This document shows positions 1 to 8,291 of a stretch of DNA of 64,000 bases, in pieces. Under the pieces are notes generated by a model, which worked only from the letters and a program-made list of their open reading frames with translations, was not told the origin of the DNA and ran no database searches. Source of the stretch: Rhizobium sp. BK316 (GTDB taxonomy: Bacteria > Pseudomonadota > Alphaproteobacteria > Rhizobiales > Rhizobiaceae); the NCBI RefSeq assembly GCF_014193695.1, contig NZ_JACHZR010000002.1:744001-808000 (forward strand). Direction: 5' to 3'. Both the position numbers and the translations under genes were made by a program. Position 1 is the first letter of the stretch, and every line of letters starts with the position of its first letter.

Positions 1-239
1 AAGCCGGCGAGCAGCCAGCCGACAATGCGGACCTGGAAGCCCGTGAGAACCGCGAGGCCGGCCAGCAGTTCGAAGAGGCCTGCGACATAGGCCAGAAGGG
101 TTGCTGCCGGCAGGCCGGCACCGGCGATCATGCCCGCAGTACCGGCAGCATCGGTTACCTTGCCGAAGCCGGCAAGGATGAACATGAAGGACAGAAGAAT
201 GCGGGCAAGAAGGATGAGGACGTTGTTCGTATTCGACAT
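1..239 (-). CDS. DoxX family membrane protein (3' part cut off by window edge)
   Basis: The visible 79 N-terminal residues begin MSNTNNVLILLARILLSFMF and contain two hydrophobic segments separated by FGKVTDAAGT, with the pattern I-L-A-G-F-G-K typical of DoxX/DoxD-like four-helix membrane proteins. The ATG at 237-239 is preceded by GGAG eight bases upstream on the minus strand. DoxX proteins are inner-membrane proteins linked to redox or thiol stress; the exact role here is unknown. The gene runs out of the window at base 1, so its length and C-terminus cannot be judged. It is transcribed divergently from the GST gene. Confidence 0.8.
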   Translation of the reverse strand, partial: MSNTNNVLILLARILLSFMFILAGFGKVTDAAGTAGMIAGAGLPAATLLAYVAGLFELLAGLAVLTGFQVRIVGWLLAG

Positions 240-443
240 GGACGTTGCTCCGTTGAATGACTTAGAGGTCTTGATGCCCCGGCACCGTGGTGGACCTCGG
301 ATGACACCTGTTTCGCTTTTTTTTGGCGTCAGGGAAAGATAAACGCCAGCGGACAGTTTGTTCACTAATACGAAACGATCGGGTGACTTGCCTTGCAGTG
401 CAGGCGTCTTCTATGGTCGCCATCCTCACCCAAGGAGAAACCG

Positions 444-1154
444 ATGGCCGATCTTTCCGCATTTCCGATCACCAGCCGCTGGCCGGCGAAAAACCCCGAC
501 ATTATCCAGCTTTATTCCCTTCAGACACCGAATGGCGTGAAGATCTCAGTGGCGCTGGAGGAGCTCGCTCTGCCCTATGAGGCCCACTATGTTTCCTTCG
601 CGACGACGGATCAGAAGACGGCTGAATTCGTCTCGCTGAACCCGAACGGCCGCATTCCGGCGATCATCGATCCCAACGGCCCGGGCGGAAAACCGATCGG
701 CCTTTTCGAATCCGGCGCCATCCTGCTCTATCTGGCGGAAAAGACCGGCAAGCTGATCCCGGCTGATGCCGCGGGCCGCTATGAAACCATCCAGTGGGTC
801 TTTTTCCAGATGGCCGGCATCGGCCCGATGCTGGGTCAGTTCGGCCATTTCTATAAATTCGCCGCCGACAAGGTTGCCAACAATTCCTATCCGGTGGAGC
901 GCTACCGCGATGAGGCCAAGCGCCTGCTCGGCGTGCTGGAAAGCCGCCTGCAGGGTCGTCAGTGGATCATGGGCGACGAATACACCATCGCAGACATCAC
1001 GACCTTCCCCTGGATCCGCGGCGCCGACATCTTCTATGGCGGCCGCGAGGTGCTGGACTATGCGAAATTCCCTGCCGTCATGGATTGGCTGCAGCGTTGC
1101 ATCGCCCGACCGGCGAGCGAAAAGGGCCTCAACATTCCGGTGAAGCCCGCCTGA
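444..1154 (+). CDS. Nu-class glutathione S-transferase (YfcG/YghU-like)
   Basis: A 236-residue cytosolic GST. The N-terminal thioredoxin-like domain (about residues 20-105) carries TPNGVKISVALEE and the glutathione-binding FESGAILLYLAEKTG; the all-helical C-terminal domain has FFQMAGIGPMLGQ and YTIADITTFPW. The TPNG and GPMLGQ motifs match the YfcG/YghU (nu) group, whose members act as disulfide-bond reductases using two glutathione molecules. I start at ATG 444 because AAGGAGA lies seven bases upstream; an in-frame upstream start at 393 has no such site. A strong intrinsic terminator follows, so the gene is probably a single transcription unit. Confidence 0.9.
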   Translation: MADLSAFPITSRWPAKNPDIIQLYSLQTPNGVKISVALEELALPYEAHYVSFATTDQKTAEFVSLNPNGRIPAIIDPNGPGGKPIGLFESGAILLYLAEKTGKLIPADAAGRYETIQWVFFQMAGIGPMLGQFGHFYKFAADKVANNSYPVERYRDEAKRLLGVLESRLQGRQWIMGDEYTIADITTFPWIRGADIFYGGREVLDYAKFPAVMDWLQRCIARPASEKGLNIPVKPA

Positions 1155-1176
1155 CGGTCTTCGGATTGAAACAGAA

Positions 1177-1208
1177 AAGGCCGGTCGTGGGACCGGCCTT
1201 GCTTTTTT
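1177..1208 (+). terminator. Intrinsic terminator after the GST gene
   Basis: A perfect 10-bp stem AAGGCCGGTC / GACCGGCCTT with a GTGG loop is followed by GC and a run of six T. It sits 23 bases after the GST stop codon. Confidence 0.9.
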
Positions 1209-1228
1209 CTTGCGTGCCTGACGGCAGA

Positions 1229-1675
1229 TTACTGCCGGCTGGCGATCTGGCTGGTACCTTCCAGCTTGAAGCGCGGGAAGATGAAAACACCGACCATGCT
1301 GCCGCTGTATTTTTCTTCCAGCCCATTGGATTCGCCCATGCAGAAGAGCGGCTGACGGAAACCGTTCGGCATGATGATGGTCGTCGAGAAACAGAAGGAT
1401 GAAGAAAGCGTCGCCGCCTGCTCGAAGAGCTGCAGGACGTGGTTGCGATCCCTAGTGTTATAGCAGCGCACCAGGCTCAGCAGGCCGCATTCCTGCGCCG
1501 AGAGACCGTGCAGCATCGCGCTCCATTCTCCGAGCCTGATCACACCTGTCGAAAAATCTCCGATCCAGCTTTCGGACACGGAAAACTGTGCCAACATTTC
1601 GTGATTATGATTGTTGTAGTCCAGCGAGCCGGGCATCAAGGGTGCGGCAGCATTGGCTTTGGCGATCTTAAACAA
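1229..1675 (-). CDS. Small PAS-fold-like protein of unknown function
   Basis: About 148 residues, start uncertain. The central part reads like a single PAS_3-type domain: WIGDFSTGVIRLGEWSAML, then RDRNHVLQLFEQA, then a strand-rich stretch ending GSMVGVFIFPRF. No kinase, output or transmembrane segment is attached. The open frame extends to 1831, but the extra N-terminal residues have the look of non-coding sequence. I propose the TTG at 1673-1675, preceded by GGGGAA five bases upstream; ATG at 1636 is an alternative without a clear ribosome site. It is convergent with the GST gene. If it is a sensor, its partner is elsewhere. Confidence 0.6.
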   Translation of the reverse strand: MFKIAKANAAAPLMPGSLDYNNHNHEMLAQFSVSESWIGDFSTGVIRLGEWSAMLHGLSAQECGLLSLVRCYNTRDRNHVLQLFEQAATLSSSFCFSTTIIMPNGFRQPLFCMGESNGLEEKYSGSMVGVFIFPRFKLEGTSQIASRQ

Positions 1676-2273
1676 GGCGTTCCCCAGTTCGGGTGCGGCT
1701 GCCCCGCCGCACACTCGGCAAACACAAAGAAACAGGATCACGTAGCGCCAGGCATCATGCCTGTGCTTGATCTCGCGGGAACAGTTGCTCGGCGGCGCCT
1801 CAGATGGTCGCCGCTCGAATGCCTTCCGCAAGATTTACTCTCGTATGTTCGCGGAGACCTTCGAAAGCCCGAATGTTCACGCATTGGCCTTTGGCGTGCT
1901 CCGGTCTCGTCTGCGGCGAGTATTCTTCCGGGCTGAACGTCAATTGCAGCGCGGATTTATAGGAGCTTTTGCGCAAACGGCAACGGCTTTTTCCGGGCGT
2001 TAGGCTGACGTTATTATCAGGGTTTTCTACAGATTTGTGGGTTTCTCACTAATTCTGTGGCTGAAACTCAGCTTTTCGTGCCGTGGAAACGGTTCCACTC
2101 GCCGCACAGCATGCAATCTTCGTAAATTATGAGCTTTGCACTCGAATTCTTCGCAATTGTAAAATGTACCACGGCGCAAGCTTCGCGAAAGCCTCGATCA
2201 AAAATCCCGCTTCCCGCAGCAGATTAAACGTTCAAGCGGCTTATTAAACAAGGTGTTTTTCGAATCGCTTGAA
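1676..2273. other. Intergenic stretch with no supported gene
   Basis: About 600 bases between the PAS-like gene and the groEL terminator. Open frames on the plus strand (1439-1936, 1767-2003) run opposite the PAS-like gene and lack family resemblance. The part from about 2005 to 2273 is visibly richer in A and T than its surroundings. I see no tRNA, clear terminator or repeat here. Promoter elements for the PAS-like gene may lie in it. Confidence 0.4.
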
Positions 2274-2304
2274 TAAAAGAAAGGGCGGCCCGAGGACCGC
2301 CCTT
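2274..2304 (-). terminator. Intrinsic terminator of groESL
   Basis: Read on the minus strand this is a GC-rich stem AAGGGCGGTC / GGCCGCCCTT with a CTCG loop, followed by TCTTTTAT. It lies about 145 bases beyond the groEL stop, the expected place for the end of the groES-groEL transcript. Confidence 0.8.
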
Positions 2305-2347
2305 CCTGAACTGAACCTAATGGCTCAAATGTGCGACCCAGGGGGTC

Positions 2348-2368
2348 TTACATCATGTCCATACCACC
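2348..2368 (-). pseudogene. Possible remnant of a second groEL 3' end
   Basis: On the minus strand the 21 bases encode G-G-M-D-M-M followed by TAA, the same as the end of groEL at 2449-2469, which ends G-G-M-D-M-M TGA. The two copies differ at a Gly codon (GGT versus GGC) and at the stop (TAA versus TGA), so this is not a simple recent copy. It lies about 100 bases downstream of groEL. A deleted tandem groEL or a recombination scar would explain it; chance similarity of a short string cannot be excluded. Confidence 0.45.
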
Positions 2369-2448
2369 AGTTCAGCACGCTTGGCGCGCTGAACCATCTT
2401 AGATGATGGGCGGTTTCATGAACGATGCTGTGAAAGGCCCTCGGCCTA

Positions 2449-4110
<1,662 letters not shown>

Positions 4111-4143
4111 TCAACGATATCGGGTAAAAGGCGAACGGCTGGA

Positions 4144-4440
4144 TCAGCCGATGATGCCCATGATGTCGGCTTCCTTCATGATCAGAAGGTCTTCGCCGTT
4201 GATCTTGACTTCGGTGCCCGACCACTTGCCGAACAGAACGCGATCGCCAGCCTTGACGTCGAGTGCTACGACCTTGCCGGATTCGTCACGGGCGCCGGAG
4301 CCGACAGCGACGATTTCGCCTTCCTGCGGCTTTTCCTTGGCTGTGTCCGGGATGATGATGCCGCCCTTGGTCTTCTCTTCGGATTCAACGCGGCGAACGA
4401 CGACGCGATCGTGAAGCGGGCGGAAATTGGTGCTTGCCAT
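4144..4440 (-). CDS. groES: 10 kDa co-chaperonin GroES
   Basis: A 98-residue co-chaperonin with the family signature [12 protein letters not shown] near the N-terminus, the mobile loop region [17 protein letters not shown] (about residues 21-37) and the [16 protein letters not shown] strand region. It closes the GroEL folding chamber. First gene of the groES-groEL operon; the CIRCE inverted repeat is centred about 70 bases upstream of its start codon. Length is normal. Confidence 0.98.
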   Translation of the reverse strand: MASTNFRPLHDRVVVRRVESEEKTKGGIIIPDTAKEKPQEGEIVAVGSGARDESGKVVALDVKAGDRVLFGKWSGTEVKINGEDLLIMKEADIMGIIG

Positions 4441-4497
4441 TGTCTAATCCCTCGATCAAATGACATTCGCGGACCGGGGTGGCCCACAAGGTGGATG

Positions 4498-4524
4498 CTA
4501 GCACTCAACTCCCGTGAGTGCTAA
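4498..4524. promoter_or_regulatory. CIRCE operator (HrcA binding site)
   Basis: Inverted repeat CTAGCACTC - 9 bases - GAGTGCTAA, one base off the CIRCE consensus TTAGCACTC-N9-GAGTGCTAA. In its known context this element binds the HrcA repressor and confers heat induction on groESL. It lies directly downstream of the predicted -10 box of the groES promoter. The hrcA gene is not in this window. Confidence 0.95.
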
Positions 4525-4532
4525 CGCCGTGC

Positions 4533-4561
4533 ATTTAGGGATGGCTCCTGAAGGAGTCAAG
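4533..4561 (-). promoter_or_regulatory. Promoter of groESL
   Basis: On the minus strand CTTGAC, 17 bases, then CTAAAT. This matches the rhizobial housekeeping pattern CTTGAC-N17-CTATAT with one mismatch. The transcription start would fall just before or within the CIRCE element, consistent with repression by HrcA. A heat-shock sigma factor could also use the CTTGA-type -35. Confidence 0.75.
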
Positions 4562-4748
4562 GAGAGCCATCACGGATTTTTGTGCCGGAATTGTGGAGAT
4601 GGGCGGATTTGTCCGGCGTGGTTACCGAGCTTTGCTCACGTCCAGCTTTTGAGCCTCCGGCGTTCTTCGCCTGATATAGAAAATGCCTTGCCATTGAAGC
4701 CCGCCTTTGCAATGTCACCGGTGACTGAAAGCGAAGCAGGAAAGCGGA

Positions 4749-5597
4749 ATGGCAAAGCGGATTACAAACTTCTCCGAGATCACCGATCGTTATGACGCGG
4801 TGCTCTGCGATGTCTGGGGTGTCGTGCATAACGGCGTCGATCCGTTTCCGAAGGCCGGTGAGGCGCTGCAGGCGGCTCGCGCCGCGGGCCTAGCCGTCGT
4901 TCTCATCACCAATTCGCCACGCGTCTCCTGGCAAGTGGTCGAGCAGCTGCGTCAGATCGGCGTGCCCGACGGTGCCTATGACCGCATCGTCACCTCGGGT
5001 GATGTCACGCGGGCGCTAATTGCCGAAGGTCCGCGCAAGGTCTTCCTGCTCGGCCCGGAACGTGACAACCCGATCCTCGAAGGCCTCGATATCGAGCGCG
5101 CCGCCGCCGGCGAAGCCACGTCGGTTGTCTGCACCGGTTTCTTCGACGACGAGACGCAGAAGCCTGAGGATTACACGGACATGCTGCTGGAGTTCAAAGC
5201 CCGCGACGTGCCGATGATCTGCGCCAATCCCGATCTCGTGGTCGAGCGCGGCCACCGCATCATCCCCTGCGCCGGCGCCATGGCCGCCTATTATGAGCAG
5301 CTCGGCGGCTCCACCCGCATCGCCGGCAAGCCGCATCGGCCGATCTATGAGGCAACCCTTGCCGCTGCCCGCGAGGTCCGCGGTGATTTCCCCATCGACC
5401 GCGTGCTGGCGATCGGCGATGGCATGCCGACGGATGTCCGCGGCGCCTTGAATTATGGGCTCGATCTTCTCTACATCAGCGGTGGTATCCACGCGAAGGA
5501 ATATACGCTGAACGGCGAGACCGACGAGGCGATCCTGCATGCCTATCTCGAACGGGAAAAAGCCGCGCCCAAGTGGTGGATGCCGCGCCTCGCATAA
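4749..5597 (+). CDS. TIGR01459-type HAD-family hydrolase
   Basis: A 282-residue HAD superfamily class IIA-like protein, related to sugar-phosphate phosphatases such as NagD. Motif I is YDAVLCDVWGVVHNG near residue 18, motif II is VLITNSPR, and motif III/IV is VLAIGDGMPTDVRGA near residue 220. The second aspartate of the usual DxD motif is replaced (D-V-W-G), as I recall for the alphaproteobacterial TIGR01459 group, so phosphatase activity is uncertain. ATG 4749 has AGGA about nine bases upstream. It lies 14 bases before ribF, and this gene order is common in rhizobia. Confidence 0.88.
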   Translation: MAKRITNFSEITDRYDAVLCDVWGVVHNGVDPFPKAGEALQAARAAGLAVVLITNSPRVSWQVVEQLRQIGVPDGAYDRIVTSGDVTRALIAEGPRKVFLLGPERDNPILEGLDIERAAAGEATSVVCTGFFDDETQKPEDYTDMLLEFKARDVPMICANPDLVVERGHRIIPCAGAMAAYYEQLGGSTRIAGKPHRPIYEATLAAAREVRGDFPIDRVLAIGDGMPTDVRGALNYGLDLLYISGGIHAKEYTLNGETDEAILHAYLEREKAAPKWWMPRLA

Positions 5598-5611
5598 GAG
5601 AATTGAAGCCG

Positions 5612-6595
5612 ATGACCGTTTTTCACCGCAATGAAACCCGCGATCCGCTGCCCGAGCATCTGAAGGGCGGCGTCATCGCCATCGGCAATTTCGACGGCGT
5701 CCACCGCGGTCATCAATCGGTGCTGAACCGGGCTCTCGATATCGCAAGGGAGCGCGGCATTCCCGCCCTTGTGCTGACCTTCGAGCCGCATCCGCGCACC
5801 GTTTTCAAGCCGGATGCGCCGGTCTTCCGCCTGACGCCGGCGCCTTTCAAGGCCCGCATCCTGGAGGAGCTGGGCTTCAACGCTGTCATCGAATATCCCT
5901 TCGACTACGAATTCTCGCAGCGCTCGGCGGATGATTTCATCCATTCCATCCTGAAGGACTGGCTCGGCGCGTCCGAAGTTGTGACCGGCTTCGACTTCCA
6001 TTTCGGCCGCGGCCGCGAGGGCGGACCTGCCTTCCTGATGGATGCCGGCAACAGATATGGTTTCGGCGTCACCCTGATCGACGCATTCCGCGACGAGAAC
6101 ACGGATGTCGTCTCTTCGAGCCATATCCGTGCGCTCCTGAAAGAAGGCGATGTCTCCTCGGTCGCCGCCATGCTCGGCTATCATTATACGGTGCAGGCGA
6201 AGGTGATCGATGGCGAGAAGCTCGGCCGCCAGCTCGGCTTCCCGACCGCCAATATGCAACTGCCGCCGGAAGCGGAACTTGCAGCCGGCATTTACGCCGT
6301 TCGTTTCCGCCTCGAAAACGGCAGGCTCTATGATGCGGTGGCAAGCTATGGCCGGCGTCCGACGGTGACGGAAAACGGCGTGCCGCTGCTCGAAACCTAT
6401 CTTTTCGATTTCAGCGGCGATCTCTACGGCCAGACCTGCTCGGTCTCCTTCTTCGGCTATCTTCGCCCCGAACTGAAGTTCGACGGGCTCGATCCGCTCG
6501 TCGCGCAAATCAAGCGCGACGAGGAGGAGGCGAGGGCGCTTCTCGCAGGTGTGAGACCGCTCGGCGAGCTCGACCGCAAGCTCTGTTTCGACTGA
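5612..6595 (+). CDS. ribF: Bifunctional riboflavin kinase / FAD synthetase
   Basis: A 327-residue enzyme making FMN from riboflavin and then FAD. The N-terminal nucleotidyltransferase domain has AIGNFDGVHRGHQ (H-x-G-H type) and a later SSSHIRALLKEGDV; the C-terminal flavokinase domain has GEKLGRQLGFPTANM and ETYLFDF. Length is normal for RibF. I use ATG 5612, which gives the usual N-terminus; the frame is open to 5573, where a start would overlap the HAD gene. A palindromic repeat begins immediately after the stop codon. Confidence 0.95.
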   Translation: MTVFHRNETRDPLPEHLKGGVIAIGNFDGVHRGHQSVLNRALDIARERGIPALVLTFEPHPRTVFKPDAPVFRLTPAPFKARILEELGFNAVIEYPFDYEFSQRSADDFIHSILKDWLGASEVVTGFDFHFGRGREGGPAFLMDAGNRYGFGVTLIDAFRDENTDVVSSSHIRALLKEGDVSSVAAMLGYHYTVQAKVIDGEKLGRQLGFPTANMQLPPEAELAAGIYAVRFRLENGRLYDAVASYGRRPTVTENGVPLLETYLFDFSGDLYGQTCSVSFFGYLRPELKFDGLDPLVAQIKRDEEEARALLAGVRPLGELDRKLCFD

Positions 6596-6639
6596 GCAAT
6601 TCCAGCAAAAGCGCTTGAGTGTTTTGCGTTCGGAATTGC
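6596..6639. repeat. Intergenic palindromic repeat, copy 1
   Basis: A 44-base element with outer arms GCAATTCC and GGAATTGC and inner arms CAAAA and TTTTG. Two further copies lie at 46023-46066 and 46077-46120. It fills most of the gap between the convergent ribF and MFS genes, where it could also form a bidirectional RNA hairpin. Elements of this kind are frequent between rhizobial genes. Confidence 0.85.
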
Positions 6640-6657
6640 GTAAAGACAAAGAAATGC

Positions 6658-7872
6658 TCAGGCCGTGCCGAGCGCGGGCTGTGATTTCTGGCGCGGCAAT
6701 GGCGGGAATGCGAGCGCGATCGCCGCCGCACCGAGCCCGACCAGCGCGGAGCCGATGAACAGCCACGAGTAGTTGGCATAGGTGTCATAGATCCAGCCAC
6801 CGACCAGTGGGCCGAAGGCCATGCCGATACTGGAGAGCATTGTCGCCGCCCCGAACACCGTGCCGATGACGCGCGGTCCGAAATATTCACGCGCCAGCAC
6901 GGCATAGAGTGGCATCACCCCGCCATAGGCGCTGCCGAAGATGACGGCGAGCGCATAGAACTCCCCGAGCTTGCTGACGGCAAGATAGGTGGCAAGGGCC
7001 GCCGCCTGCACCAGCAGGCCTGCGATGATGACCGGCTTCACGCCGATCCGGTCCGCCAGCGTGCCGCAAAGCAGGCGCCCGCCGAGGCCAGCGAGGCCTT
7101 CAACACTGTAGATGCTGACGGCAGCCATCGGGGCGACGCCGCAGAACGTTGCGTAGCTCACCATATGGAAGATCGGTCCGGAATGGGCGGCGCAGCAGGC
7201 GAAGAAGGTCAGCCCGAGCACGATGAATTGCGGCGAGCGGAAAACCATCCACAGATTGGGGGCACTGCCATCGGCTGACACGATGGCCTCATGCGTATCC
7301 TGCGGCGGCGACGGGCGCCGACGCACGAGAAGTGCTGCCGGGATCATCAGGATGAGCGCACCGATGCCGATGATCATCATCGCCGGGCGCCATTCATATG
7401 ATGTGATCAGCCAGCGCGCGAAGGGCGAGATCGTCATCGGCGCAACACCCATGCCCGCCGAAACCAAGGAGACGGCAAGGCCGCGGTTTTCGTCGAACCA
7501 CTCCGTCGTCGCGGCGATCATAGGTGCGAAAAAAGCGCTGGCCGAAAGCCCGACCAACACGCCATAGGTCAGTTGGAACTGCAGGAGCGTTTCTGCACGG
7601 CTCGCCAGCATCAGCGCCAGCCCGAGGATCACGGAGCCGATCAGCACCACCGGGCGCGGTCCGTACCGGTCGCTGGCTGCCCCCCAGAAGAAGCCGCCTA
7701 TGCCCATGACGATGAAATTCAGCGTCATGGCGCTGGCGATGCCGGCATGCGACCAGCCGGTCGCGTCGGCGATCGGTTGCTGGAAAATTGCGAGAGAAAA
7801 CATGGCGCCGAGAGCAACGCACGTCATCAGTGCGCCGGCCGCGACGATAACCCAACGATAGGAACTGCTCAT
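6658..7872 (-). CDS. MFS transporter (oxalate/formate antiporter-like)
   Basis: A 404-residue major facilitator with about twelve hydrophobic segments. After helix 2 it has FFWGAASDRYGPRPVVLIG, the classic MFS loop 2-3 motif, and the second half has LLCGTLADRIGVKPVII, the equivalent loop. The pattern resembles monocarboxylate/oxalate-formate type carriers; the substrate cannot be read from sequence. ATG 7872 is chosen because AAGGAG lies ten bases upstream; an in-frame start at 7923 is less likely. Convergent with ribF. Confidence 0.85.
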   Translation of the reverse strand: MSSSYRWVIVAAGALMTCVALGAMFSLAIFQQPIADATGWSHAGIASAMTLNFIVMGIGGFFWGAASDRYGPRPVVLIGSVILGLALMLASRAETLLQFQLTYGVLVGLSASAFFAPMIAATTEWFDENRGLAVSLVSAGMGVAPMTISPFARWLITSYEWRPAMMIIGIGALILMIPAALLVRRRPSPPQDTHEAIVSADGSAPNLWMVFRSPQFIVLGLTFFACCAAHSGPIFHMVSYATFCGVAPMAAVSIYSVEGLAGLGGRLLCGTLADRIGVKPVIIAGLLVQAAALATYLAVSKLGEFYALAVIFGSAYGGVMPLYAVLAREYFGPRVIGTVFGAATMLSSIGMAFGPLVGGWIYDTYANYSWLFIGSALVGLGAAAIALAFPPLPRQKSQPALGTA

Positions 7873-8291
7873 ATCCTCATCACTCCTTGCGGGCGGGTTT
7901 GATCGGCATGATGAATTTCCCATGCCTGCGAGTCAAAGACGTTCGGGCAATCCGGAATTCGACAGGCGCTTTGGATTTTTTGTATCGGGAGCAACAAAAT
8001 CGCAGCCATCGCATGTTGCGGGCGTTTGCCGACCTGTCGCTGGCGGGCATCCTTCGTGAAGCCGAGGGACTGAAATCCCTCTTCCTTTTCCGCTGAAAAG
8101 CGCCTATGAACCGGCGCTATGAGTAAATTCCGGCTGGCGCATTCGATACGAATTATCGGCCCGGTCTTCCGCGCGCGCTGAGCGGCCGGAAGGTCCGGGT
8201 TTTTGGCGCTTGGCTTGCGCGAGCGCTTTCCGTCACCACAGATTTCATATCCGCGTGCCCTTGTCCGGGCCGCCAGAAGCGATTGTCACAC
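7873..8291. other. Intergenic region between the MFS gene and ileS
   Basis: About 420 bases with no supported gene. A 69-codon open frame (7887-8096) has no recognisable features. A short stem GAGGGA / TCCCTC at 8064-8081 is followed by a pyrimidine-rich stretch, and a CCGGA-AGG-TCCGG stem with five T follows at 8186-8204. The region must hold the ileS promoter; no obvious -35/-10 pair stood out. Confidence 0.4.
8186..8204 (+). terminator. Possible short terminator or attenuator upstream of ileS
   Basis: Stem CCGGA / TCCGG with a three-base loop, followed by G and TTTTT, about 90 bases before the ileS start. The stem is only five pairs, so it may be weak or fortuitous. If real it would end a leader transcript before ileS. 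Confidence 0.35.

Noticed and set aside
7887..8096. A 69-codon plus-strand frame upstream of ileS
   Set aside because: No homologue recognised, no ribosome site, and it begins within the MFS promoter region.
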